From the NCBI GenBank assembly GCA_030066595.1, contig JASJBI010000024.1, positions 1 through 64,000 on the forward strand: a stretch of DNA of 64,000 nt, read 5' to 3'. This DNA comes from Alphaproteobacteria bacterium. GTDB taxonomy: Bacteria; Pseudomonadota; Alphaproteobacteria; JAJFFI01. This document shows, in pieces, positions 28,886 through 36,840 of this stretch (position 1 is its first letter; every line of letters starts with the position of its first letter). Under the pieces are notes generated by a model. The model saw nothing but the letters and a program-made list of their open reading frames with translations, did no database searches and was not told the origin of the DNA. The translations under genes and the position numbers were made by a program.

Positions 28886-29532
28886 CAGGCCCGATCCCAG
28901 AGATAGTAGAAGCCCGGCCCGGTGCCGAGCTCTTCATGCATCCGGAAGTGCTGGTTCTCCGCCAGGAGCTGCGAGACGTTGCTGTCGGGGTCGTCCAGAT
29001 CGCCGAAATGCAGGGCCTTGGCGATACAGGAATTGACGCAGGCGGGCGTCGCCTCCGGATCCTCGCCCGGCGTCAGGCCCTGCTCGACGCCGGAATCGAT
29101 CCGGTCGACGCAGAAGGTGCACTTGGTGGACACGCCGATGCGGCCCGCCTCGTGCCGCTGGGCCTCGGACTCGGTCGGCGCCTCGCCATAGGCGAAGCGC
29201 GGGGTTTCCACCTTGTAGCGCGCCTGATAGGGGCAGGCGACGGCGCAATAGGCGCAGCCGATGCACAAATCGTAGTCGATGGTGACGATGCCGTCGTCCC
29301 GCTGGCGCGTGGCGGTCGACGGGCAGACCTCCATGCAGGGCGGGTCGGCGCAGTGCATGCAGCCCACCGGCACGAAGGCGCGGCGCACGTCCGGATACTC
29401 GCCGATCTCCATGTCGAGGACGCGCCGCCACTGCACCCCCGGCGGCGTCGCGTTGGCGTGCTTGCAGGCAGCCGTGCAGGTCTGGCAGCCGACGCAGCGG
29501 CGCAGATCCGCGACCATGACATAGCGGGTCAC
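28885..29532 (-). CDS. 4x[4Fe-4S] electron transfer subunit, PadC-like
   Basis: CVGCQTCTAACK, CMHCADPPCMEVCP, CIGCAYCAVACPYQARY, CTFCVDRIDSGVEQGLTPGEDPEATPACVNSC. Confidence 0.82.
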   Translation of the reverse strand: MTRYVMVADLRRCVGCQTCTAACKHANATPPGVQWRRVLDMEIGEYPDVRRAFVPVGCMHCADPPCMEVCPSTATRQRDDGIVTIDYDLCIGCAYCAVACPYQARYKVETPRFAYGEAPTESEAQRHEAGRIGVSTKCTFCVDRIDSGVEQGLTPGEDPEATPACVNSCIAKALHFGDLDDPDSNVSQLLAENQHFRMHEELGTGPGFYYLWDRA

Positions 29533-32264
29533 GCCGACCCCTCCGCCCGGGTCACCGCGACGCGCACGATGTCCGCGCCCGATCCGGTCGCGTCGGTGAG
29601 CTTGAGCGACATCGGCGTCACCGTGTTCATGCTCGGCATGTCGAGGTCCTTGGCGAACGGCGTCTTCCAGTGATCGAACTGGCCGATCATCAGCAAGGTG
29701 TCCGGCCGAATGCCCTGGCGCAGCACCGCCTCCCCGCGGGTCGCCCGCAGCGGCGAGCGGACTTCGACCATATCCCCGTCGGCAATCCCCAGCCGGTCCG
29801 CCGCCGCGGGGTTCATGATCACCCCGCCATGGCCGGCGACGTTCCCGGCCACCTCGTTCATCAGCTGCACGCCGGCGTTGCCGCCCCAGGCGTACTGCAT
29901 GCTGCGCGCGGTCAAGAGCCAGAAGGGATAGGCCTCCGCGTCGCCGCCTTCTGCCGCGGCTGCCGTCTCCCAGAGCGCGGGGAAGTCCTTCCACGGCGGC
30001 AGCGCTTGGTATTCGGCCAGCTGTTCGTCCCACCAGGCGATGCCGTGTTCGTGCAGCCGGTTGGCAAGCTCGCCGCCGATGCGCATCAGCCGCTCCTGGT
30101 ACGGCTGCTCGAAGCGCAGCCCCTGGGCGACCATCGCCGGGTAGAGATACCACTGCAGATGCGGAAATGGCGCCAGCTTGAAGCCGTGCTCCCGGTACCA
30201 GGCGAGCCCGTCGGTCTCGGCGCCGCCGGTCAATTCGGCGCTGGCAGCGCGGCAGACCGCGTCCCAGATCTCCTCCGTGCCGTGCACCTGGTCGGTGGCG
30301 AGCCGGAAGTCGTAGCCGTCGCCCTGGAGCCGCACCCCGACGCTGCCCTTATTGATGATCGTCGTGTAGGCCTCCAGCAGCCCAGTGCGGTGGGCCAACT
30401 CGGTGGCGATGTCGGTGAAGTCTCGGGACTCCCCGCGCGGCGCGACGGCGGGCTGGCGCAGGGCAAAGCCCTGATGGCGCCAGAACTGCTCGACATATTT
30501 CGTGCCGCCGATGCGCAGGAGCTGCGTGCTCTCCAGATCCGTCGCCTCGGGCAACAGAATGTCCGCCATGTGGTTGGATTCGTCATGCGTGTAGGCGAAG
30601 GCCACGACGAAGGGAAAGCGGGCCATCTTCTCGGCCACCCCGGGCGCGTCCCAATTGGAGATCGCCGGATTGGTCCGGTACAGAAACCAGACCTCCGGCA
30701 GCGTCGGCTCCGGCAGGTTTTCGGGCGGCTGATCCTGGAACAACCAGGCCAGATGGGTCGGGCCGAGCGCCTGGCTCCAGGGCGAGTTGGCGGCCAGCGG
30801 GACCAGCGTCCGATAGGCATTGCGGATATTGGGCCGCGCTTGCCAGCTGTCCCGGTCGGTCGGGTTCATGGGGTAGTCCATGAAGCCGTCCGGGCCGGGC
30901 ACGACGCTCTCGATCCGGCCGGAGGCGGGCCGATTGAGCCGCACGGTCGTCCCGAGCGTGCCGCCCGGCACTTCCAGCGCGCCGACCAGGCTGGCCAGGA
31001 CCGTGCGCGCCCAGCAGCATTCGTAGCCGCCCCAGCCGTTGTTGACCGTCTTGCCCAGGGTGATGGCGACGGGCCGGAAGGGCAGCGTCTCACCCTCGAT
31101 CTCGATGCTGGCCCCGATGCACGCCTCGGCGAGATAGTCGTTGGCAACCCGGCGGATGGTCTCCGCCGGCACGTCGCAGATCTCGGCCGCCCACTCCGGC
31201 GTGTAGGGTCGGACATGTTCGCGCAGCCGCCAGAGTGCGGTTTGCCCTTCGACCGCTTCGTGCTCCCAACGTTGGCCGTCTGGGCCGATCTCGACTGCGG
31301 CGAGGCGGAACCGATCGTGCAGAGCGGGGACGATGTCGGGCGTGTCGAACGGCACGGCATCGCGCCGGGCGCTGTCCCAGATCAAGGGCTTCTCCGTCTC
31401 CAGGTCGCGCAGGTAGTAGCCGTTCGGGCCGATCAGATAGGGCGCCGCGGTGCGGTCCCGGAGGAACGGCTGGTCGAGCGCATCCTGCGGATGTTCGTGC
31501 AGCAGCACCTGCAGCATGGCGAACAGGAAGGCGGCGTCGGTCTTGGGCCGGATCGGCACCCATTCGGCGGAGCAGGCGCCGGTGACCGAGAGATGTGGCT
31601 CGACTTGGACGCGGCGGATGCCGTTTTCCCGCGCCTCGGCATGCCGCCACACGCCGCATACCCCGCCGGCGGCCTCGATGTTGCTGCCGAAGGAGATCAG
31701 GTACTTGGTCAGCGGCGTGTCCGGGCCGACCGTGAAGGCCCGGTGCCAGAGCTCCCCGTAGAGATGCTCCGAGTGGTAGCATTTCACGCCCTGACCGCTG
31801 CCCAGGCCGAAGTCGATCGGGCCCCAGGCGGCGAGAAAGGCGGGGAAGGTGCCCATATAGGCCTGCGGCGTGCCGCCGCCGCCGAAGCTCGCGGCGACCC
31901 GCGGATAGCCCGATTCGTCCAACAGCCCACGAGCGCGGATGTCGTTGAGTTTTTCGGCAATGGCCTCGAACGCCTCGTCCCAGGTGATCGGCTCGAAGCC
32001 CGGGTCCTGGTCTCGGCCCTTTCTGGGGTTGGTCCGCCGCATCGGCGTGAGCACCCGGTTCGGGTTATAGGTCTTCTGGACCAACCCATAGGCCTTGACG
32101 CAGACCTTGCCGCCGCCGGGATGAACCTCCGCCGCGGCGAAGTTCGGGGCCACCTCCTCGGCCACGCCGTCCCGGACCGAGACCGTCAGCAAGTCCGGCC
32201 CGGCTACGCATTGGTAGCAGTAGGTCGGAACCTTGCGGTCTTGGTCGGGTGAAGGCCCGGTCAT
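29529..32264 (-). CDS. molybdopterin oxidoreductase, PadB-like (phenylacetyl-CoA:acceptor oxidoreductase large subunit)
   Basis: N-terminal CYQC..GGGKVCVKAYG; WDEAFEAIAEKL; ANDYLAEA; operon with PadC/PadD-like and phenylacetate-CoA ligase genes. Confidence 0.8.
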   Translation of the reverse strand: MTGPSPDQDRKVPTYCYQCVAGPDLLTVSVRDGVAEEVAPNFAAAEVHPGGGKVCVKAYGLVQKTYNPNRVLTPMRRTNPRKGRDQDPGFEPITWDEAFEAIAEKLNDIRARGLLDESGYPRVAASFGGGGTPQAYMGTFPAFLAAWGPIDFGLGSGQGVKCYHSEHLYGELWHRAFTVGPDTPLTKYLISFGSNIEAAGGVCGVWRHAEARENGIRRVQVEPHLSVTGACSAEWVPIRPKTDAAFLFAMLQVLLHEHPQDALDQPFLRDRTAAPYLIGPNGYYLRDLETEKPLIWDSARRDAVPFDTPDIVPALHDRFRLAAVEIGPDGQRWEHEAVEGQTALWRLREHVRPYTPEWAAEICDVPAETIRRVANDYLAEACIGASIEIEGETLPFRPVAITLGKTVNNGWGGYECCWARTVLASLVGALEVPGGTLGTTVRLNRPASGRIESVVPGPDGFMDYPMNPTDRDSWQARPNIRNAYRTLVPLAANSPWSQALGPTHLAWLFQDQPPENLPEPTLPEVWFLYRTNPAISNWDAPGVAEKMARFPFVVAFAYTHDESNHMADILLPEATDLESTQLLRIGGTKYVEQFWRHQGFALRQPAVAPRGESRDFTDIATELAHRTGLLEAYTTIINKGSVGVRLQGDGYDFRLATDQVHGTEEIWDAVCRAASAELTGGAETDGLAWYREHGFKLAPFPHLQWYLYPAMVAQGLRFEQPYQERLMRIGGELANRLHEHGIAWWDEQLAEYQALPPWKDFPALWETAAAAEGGDAEAYPFWLLTARSMQYAWGGNAGVQLMNEVAGNVAGHGGVIMNPAAADRLGIADGDMVEVRSPLRATRGEAVLRQGIRPDTLLMIGQFDHWKTPFAKDLDMPSMNTVTPMSLKLTDATGSGADIVRVAVTRAEGSA

Positions 32265-32722
32265 GCCGCCTTTGCGGCCTTTGCGGCGAGCCGTTCCTTG
32301 GTTTTCGACACGTCGATGACGAAGCGATGGTGCCGCCCCCGGGCCACCAGATCGTCGATCGGGTCGCGGGCGGTGACATCGAAGACCACGGCGCGCCCGT
32401 CCACCTCCCGCACGGTCGCCGTGATGTCGACCCACATGTCCAGCAGCGTGGGCGCCAGATGCTCGATATCGACGCGGGTGCCGAGCGAATCCTCGCCGGG
32501 CTCCAAGTGTTCCAGCAGCATTTCACGGCACGTGGTTTCAATATCGCGGACCAGGGACGGCGTGGCGTAGACCCGCCCGGTGGTGTCGGCCGCATCCGGA
32601 TCCATGGCGGCGCAGGGCGTGCCGGACTCGATGGGCTGGGTGACCAGAAAGTCGATCGTCCGCCCCTGGTCTATGGTGAACCGCCGCGCCGTCTGCAAGC
32701 CCTCCCGTAGGCTGTCTTTCAT
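32261..32722 (-). CDS. hotdog-fold thioesterase, FlK (fluoroacetyl-CoA thioesterase)-like
   Basis: VYATPSLVRDIETTCREMLLEHLEPGEDSLGTRVDIEHLAPTLLDMWVDI; ATGA overlap with padB-like gene. Confidence 0.72.
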   Translation of the reverse strand: MKDSLREGLQTARRFTIDQGRTIDFLVTQPIESGTPCAAMDPDAADTTGRVYATPSLVRDIETTCREMLLEHLEPGEDSLGTRVDIEHLAPTLLDMWVDITATVREVDGRAVVFDVTARDPIDDLVARGRHHRFVIDVSKTKERLAAKAAKAA

Positions 32723-32795
32723 GCTGTTCGCCTCCTTCCCGGTCCGCGCTGGGCCCGTCGCCGTTTCACACCCGATCGAAAAATGCTATATTCTG

Positions 32796-32813
32796 GTACC
32801 GCAATGCCAATTT
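32796..32813 (+). promoter_or_regulatory. candidate operator (site C), GTACCGCAATGCCAATTT
   Basis: 13/18 match to site B, with extended TTTAG; in the divergent thioesterase/GNAT promoter. Confidence 0.45.
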
Positions 32814-32848
32814 AGGGCCGAGCACATGCTCATTGGATCTCATGAACT

Positions 32849-33409
32849 ATGGCTTCCGCCGCTTTCAGCGTCTTTGATCGAGGTCAAGCCGCGCCCTCAG
32901 ATGCGCTGGGCAAAAGCCGTGATGGGCCGGTCGTGAGCCAGGCGACGGCGCCTGCGCGGTCGGCCGCGTTTCATGTCCGGCGCGCCGAGGACGCCGACCT
33001 CGCCAAAGTGATTGCCTTGGACATGGAGGTGACCGGGGTCGCCAAGGACGCCTACTGGGCAGATCTGCACGAGCGCTATGCCACTCGCCGCCCGGGGGAG
33101 CGCTTCTTCTTCGTGGCGGAGTCCGCGGACAAGCGGCAGATCCTTGGCTTTGTCATCGGTGAGATCCGGGCCTGGGAGTTCGGCTCCGAGCCCTGCGGCT
33201 GGGTGTTCGGCGTGTCGGTCGATCCTGAAGTGCGGGAGCACGGGGTGGGCGAGCGGCTGCTGGAGACCATCTCGGCCGCGTTCCGGGATGCGGGCGTCGG
33301 CAAGATGCGCACCTTGATCTCGCACGGTAACCACCTGCTGATGTCCTTCTTCCGCAGCCAAGGCATGATGGCGGGACCCTATCTCCAGCTGGAAAGGGAC
33401 CTGCCATGA
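32849..33409 (+). CDS. GNAT N-acetyltransferase (RimI-like; BadL candidate)
   Basis: FHVRRAEDADLAKVIALDMEVTG; GVSVDPEVREHGVGERLLETI; immediately upstream of the Rrf2 regulator. Confidence 0.78.
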   Translation: MASAAFSVFDRGQAAPSDALGKSRDGPVVSQATAPARSAAFHVRRAEDADLAKVIALDMEVTGVAKDAYWADLHERYATRRPGERFFFVAESADKRQILGFVIGEIRAWEFGSEPCGWVFGVSVDPEVREHGVGERLLETISAAFRDAGVGKMRTLISHGNHLLMSFFRSQGMMAGPYLQLERDLP

Positions 33410-33443
33410 GAGCCGTGGGGCACGGCCGCGGGAAGGCGGCCGC

Positions 33444-33899
33444 ATGAAGCTGCAGATCGCCAGCCGCCTGGCCGTCTTCGCCGTGCTCGAACTGGCCGCG
33501 CATCCGGACCGCCAGATTTCGGCCGCCGAAATCGCGGACAAGTACGGGGTCTCGACCCACCATCTGGCCAAGGTGATGCACACGCTGGGTCGAGCCGGTC
33601 TGGTGCGGTCGGTGCGCGGTGCCGGGGGCGGCTATCAGTTCAGCGGCAACGCCAAGCGGACCACCCTGATCGATATCATCCAGTTGTTCGAGCGGGTTGG
33701 CGACGTCGAAAATGCGAGCGGCGAGCCCGGGGAGGACACTTCGGCCGGTGGGGCCCTGCGCCAAATCCTCGACGAAATCGACGATATCACGCGGGCAACA
33801 CTCAGCTCCGTGACCGTATCGACCTTGCTCAAGCTGATCGATCGCCGCGGCTCCGCCGGGCCCTCGGATGTGGGCGTCGGCGCGACTCCTTATAGCTGA
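33444..33899 (+). CDS. Rrf2 family regulator lacking cysteines (BadM-like)
   Basis: MKLQIASRLAVFAVLELAAHPDRQISAAEIADKYGVSTHHLAKVMHTLGRAGLVRSVRGAGGGYQFSG; no Cys in the 151 aa. Confidence 0.82.
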   Translation: MKLQIASRLAVFAVLELAAHPDRQISAAEIADKYGVSTHHLAKVMHTLGRAGLVRSVRGAGGGYQFSGNAKRTTLIDIIQLFERVGDVENASGEPGEDTSAGGALRQILDEIDDITRATLSSVTVSTLLKLIDRRGSAGPSDVGVGATPYS

Positions 33900-33946
33900 T
33901 TATAGCTGAGTCTGATGCCCGCTTTGACGCGTTCGGTCTGCCCGTT

Positions 33947-33960
33947 TTGATCGATATCAA
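33947..33960. promoter_or_regulatory. FNR/DNR-type box TTGAT-CGAT-ATCAA (perfect dyad)
   Basis: Perfect TTGAT-N4-ATCAA about 205 bp upstream of a hemerythrin-domain gene. Confidence 0.75.
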
Positions 33961-34164
33961 AGACGCTGGCACGCGCCGGGATTAGCCTCCCTCCCGACAA
34001 CGAGAAAGGCCGTCTTGCTCGGTGCGGCTTCCCCGCGCCGCAGGGACGGCGGGGCGCATTGGGAGCGGAACGCGATCCAGCGATATGAAAGCGATCGGGC
34101 CCAACCGGAACACTTCGGTACCGCGCCCATGCGGTAGCCAGAAAGGAGGCCTGCCGGACGCACC

Positions 34165-34722
34165 GTGATGCCTGCAGCCATGACGACAGCGATTGCCTTC
34201 CAGACACCCTGCGAACCCCGCGATTTCCTGGATCCGCTGGAGTTCCTTCTGGCCGACCATCACCGTCAGAGGTCGCTGTGCGATACGCTCGACGCGTTGG
34301 CCGAGGGGCCGGTCGACGGAGACACGCCGGCGACAGTCGAGGCCGTGCTGAGCTATCTCATCGAGGTCATGCCGCTGCATATCGCCGACGAGGAAGAAGA
34401 CCTGTTCCCCTTGCTGGCCCGGCGTTCGCGGCCGACCGACGGGTTCGACGACATCGTGACCGTCCTGCGCGCCGAGCATCAGGCAGACGAGGAACTGTTC
34501 GAACCGGTGATCGACGCGATCCGACGGCTGACCGATCCCGAAAGCCCGGTGCGATCGCGCCATATCCGGCCAGTGCCGGCCTTTGCCGAGGCCCAGCGCC
34601 GTCATCTTGCTTGGGAGAACGCGGTGGTTCTGCCACTGGCCCGCAAGCGCCTTGCCGCGGCCGATCTGGTCGATCTGGGCCGCGCCATGGCGGCGCGCCG
34701 CGGCCTCGCCTATCCGGACTGA
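34165..34722 (+). CDS. hemerythrin HHE-domain protein
   Basis: PLEFLLADHHRQRSLCDTLD, HIADEEEDLFPLL, RAEHQADEELFE, HLAWENAVVLPLA. Confidence 0.8.
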   Translation: MMPAAMTTAIAFQTPCEPRDFLDPLEFLLADHHRQRSLCDTLDALAEGPVDGDTPATVEAVLSYLIEVMPLHIADEEEDLFPLLARRSRPTDGFDDIVTVLRAEHQADEELFEPVIDAIRRLTDPESPVRSRHIRPVPAFAEAQRRHLAWENAVVLPLARKRLAAADLVDLGRAMAARRGLAYPD

Positions 34723-34821
34723 GCCGACCGTCTCCGATACCTAGTTCCTCAGCTTCCTCGACGCCCTCGACGCCTTCGCCCCCGCGGTGTAATCAAGGAG
34801 TGGGCAAAACGGGGTCTGGGC

Positions 34822-35484
34822 ATGATCACCGCGGAGCGTAGGCGTCGCTGGTACCACTATTACACCGAAAAGCGCATCGTCCATCAGTGGTTCCAAGTGC
34901 ATCTCTTGGAGGGGCTCGGCGTTGAGACGGTGCTGGAGGTAGGCCCGAACCTGGGCCTGGTGACGGCCATGTTGACCAATGCGGGCTATGACGTGACCAC
35001 CCTGGACATCGTCCCTGCGGAACTGTCGAACGGAGCGTCGGACCATATCCAGGCGGATCTGCTGGAGCTGGACCCGACCCGGATTCGCGGCTTCGACTGC
35101 ATTCTGTGCTGCGAAACGCTCGAGCATCTGCACTGGGACCGGGTCGGCGATGTGCTCGACGCCTTCGCCGCTTCGGACGCCCGCTGGCTGGTGCTCTCGG
35201 TCCCCTACGAAGGCACGCAGATGGGGCTTTACCTGTACGCCAACGCGCATATGGTCCGGAAGCGGTCTTTCTTCAAACATCTGAAGTTTCTCAAGCCGTT
35301 CCAGATCTCCGATCCCGACGCCATCGACGCCCACAAGTGGGAGGTCGGCTATAAGGGCTACAGCCTCAAGACCCTCCGGGACCGAGTCCAGGAACACGGC
35401 TGGACGGTCGCGAGACAAGACTTCACCTCGGGCTGCCGGTCGGTCTTTCTGGTATGCCGCAATCGCGCGGCGGCGAACGGCTAG
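34822..35484 (+). CDS. class I SAM-dependent methyltransferase
   Basis: VLEVGPNLGLVTAMLTNAGYDVTTLDIVP; FDCILCCETLEHL. Confidence 0.75.
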   Translation: MITAERRRRWYHYYTEKRIVHQWFQVHLLEGLGVETVLEVGPNLGLVTAMLTNAGYDVTTLDIVPAELSNGASDHIQADLLELDPTRIRGFDCILCCETLEHLHWDRVGDVLDAFAASDARWLVLSVPYEGTQMGLYLYANAHMVRKRSFFKHLKFLKPFQISDPDAIDAHKWEVGYKGYSLKTLRDRVQEHGWTVARQDFTSGCRSVFLVCRNRAAANG

Positions 35485-35485
35485 A

Positions 35486-36328
35486 ATGGCGCGGCTCGGA
35501 CAGCGGCTCGAACGGGCGGTCAAGACCACCTCGGTGCGCTTTCTGCGGGCCAATCTCCGGTTCAAGCGGGCCTTCCGTCGGCGCGGCCGGACCGTCTTCA
35601 TCACCGCCATGCCGAAAAGCGCCTCGACCTTTCTGGTCGCGACGCTGGCCGAGGTCACCGGCTTTCTGCAGCATTTCCTGGGCTACGACTTCCTCAACGA
35701 GCAGGACCTCTATCTGCCGAGGCTGATCGACGCCTACGATATGGACGTGGTCGCCCATCAGCACACCCGCGCCACGCCCAAGAACCTCGAGCTCATGCAG
35801 AATTTCGCCATCCGGCCGGTGGTGCTGACCCGCCCGTTGCCCGATATTGCGGTCAGTCTGCTGGACCATATCCATCGGGAATCGCGCATCACCTCGGTCT
35901 TCCATCCCGGGCCCGATTTCGGCGCGCTCTCCCGGGACCGGCAGCTCGACGCGGTGGTCGACCTGGCCATGCCGTGGTTCGTTCAGTTCTATGCCGGCTG
36001 GCGCGAGGCGACGGAGGCGGGTGCGGTCGAAATCCTGTTTCTGGACTATGCCGAGCTGGTCGGCGCCCCGGAGGAGACGGTCGCCCGGGTTCTCGCCTTC
36101 CACGAGCTGCCCGCCCCACCCGAGGCGGAGATCGCCGAGGCCGTGGCGCGGGTCCAGGGCGGGGGACGGGCGCGGTTCAACAAGGGCGTGACGGGGCGCG
36201 GCGCGGCCGGCCTTAGCCCGGCCCAACATGATCGCCTCGCGGCACTTGTCCGCCACTATCCGGCGGTCGACTTCGGCCCGGTCCTGCCGCCGGCGCTGCC
36301 GTCGGCGGCGGTGGCGCCGGGCCGTTAA
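35486..36328 (+). CDS. sulfotransferase family protein
   Basis: TVFITAMPKSASTFLVATLAEV (PAPS-binding P-loop-like); RPLPDIAVSLLDH. Confidence 0.72.
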   Translation: MARLGQRLERAVKTTSVRFLRANLRFKRAFRRRGRTVFITAMPKSASTFLVATLAEVTGFLQHFLGYDFLNEQDLYLPRLIDAYDMDVVAHQHTRATPKNLELMQNFAIRPVVLTRPLPDIAVSLLDHIHRESRITSVFHPGPDFGALSRDRQLDAVVDLAMPWFVQFYAGWREATEAGAVEILFLDYAELVGAPEETVARVLAFHELPAPPEAEIAEAVARVQGGGRARFNKGVTGRGAAGLSPAQHDRLAALVRHYPAVDFGPVLPPALPSAAVAPGR

Positions 36329-36404
36329 CCCTCTGGTAAGACTTGGGCGATATGCCTGTCGCTGAGGGCGTCCGTCCGGACGCTGGCACTTCGATGAGGT
36401 CGAC

Positions 36405-36677
36405 ATGCCGCGTGCCGCTCGCAAGACCACGGCAAGATCCGCCCCCGCGGCGGCTGACCGGAGATCTCCCTGGGCCGCGCTGGTCCAGCGCGAGGATCGT
36501 GTCGCGCGCGCGGCCCTGCTGGGTCTGGCCGCCGACGCCATCAGGCGGACCTCGCGTCAGGACATGCCGGAGCCCATGGAAACGGCAGATCTATCGTCCC
36601 TCTTGGCGCAGAGCCGCAAGATCCAGTGGCAAGTGCTGGACGGAGCCCGGATCGGCACGCTCGACAGCCCGTCCTGA
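36405..36677 (+). CDS. small hypothetical protein
   Basis: 90 aa ORF in an otherwise open gap; coding status uncertain. Confidence 0.3.
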   Translation: MPRAARKTTARSAPAAADRRSPWAALVQREDRVARAALLGLAADAIRRTSRQDMPEPMETADLSSLLAQSRKIQWQVLDGARIGTLDSPS

Positions 36678-36840
36678 GCGATCGCCGCCGCAAACGCCCG
36701 AGCCACGTTTCCGCAAGTCTGATCCTGGACAGCACAGCTCTGACCGCTGCGTTGCCTCTTTTCTGCCGGCGGGAACGGTGATACATCCGCCGAGCGCCAC
36801 CGGGGCGCGCTTGGGCCACTGTGTTCGCTGACACTCGCTG

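Noticed and set aside
29670-32252. 860-aa plus-strand ORF antisense to the padB-like gene
   Set aside because: Shadow frame; the minus strand encodes a complete molybdopterin oxidoreductase.
33890-33909. TTATAGCTGATTATAGCTGA 10-bp tandem duplication at the Rrf2 stop codon
   Set aside because: Simple short duplication with no clear functional implication.
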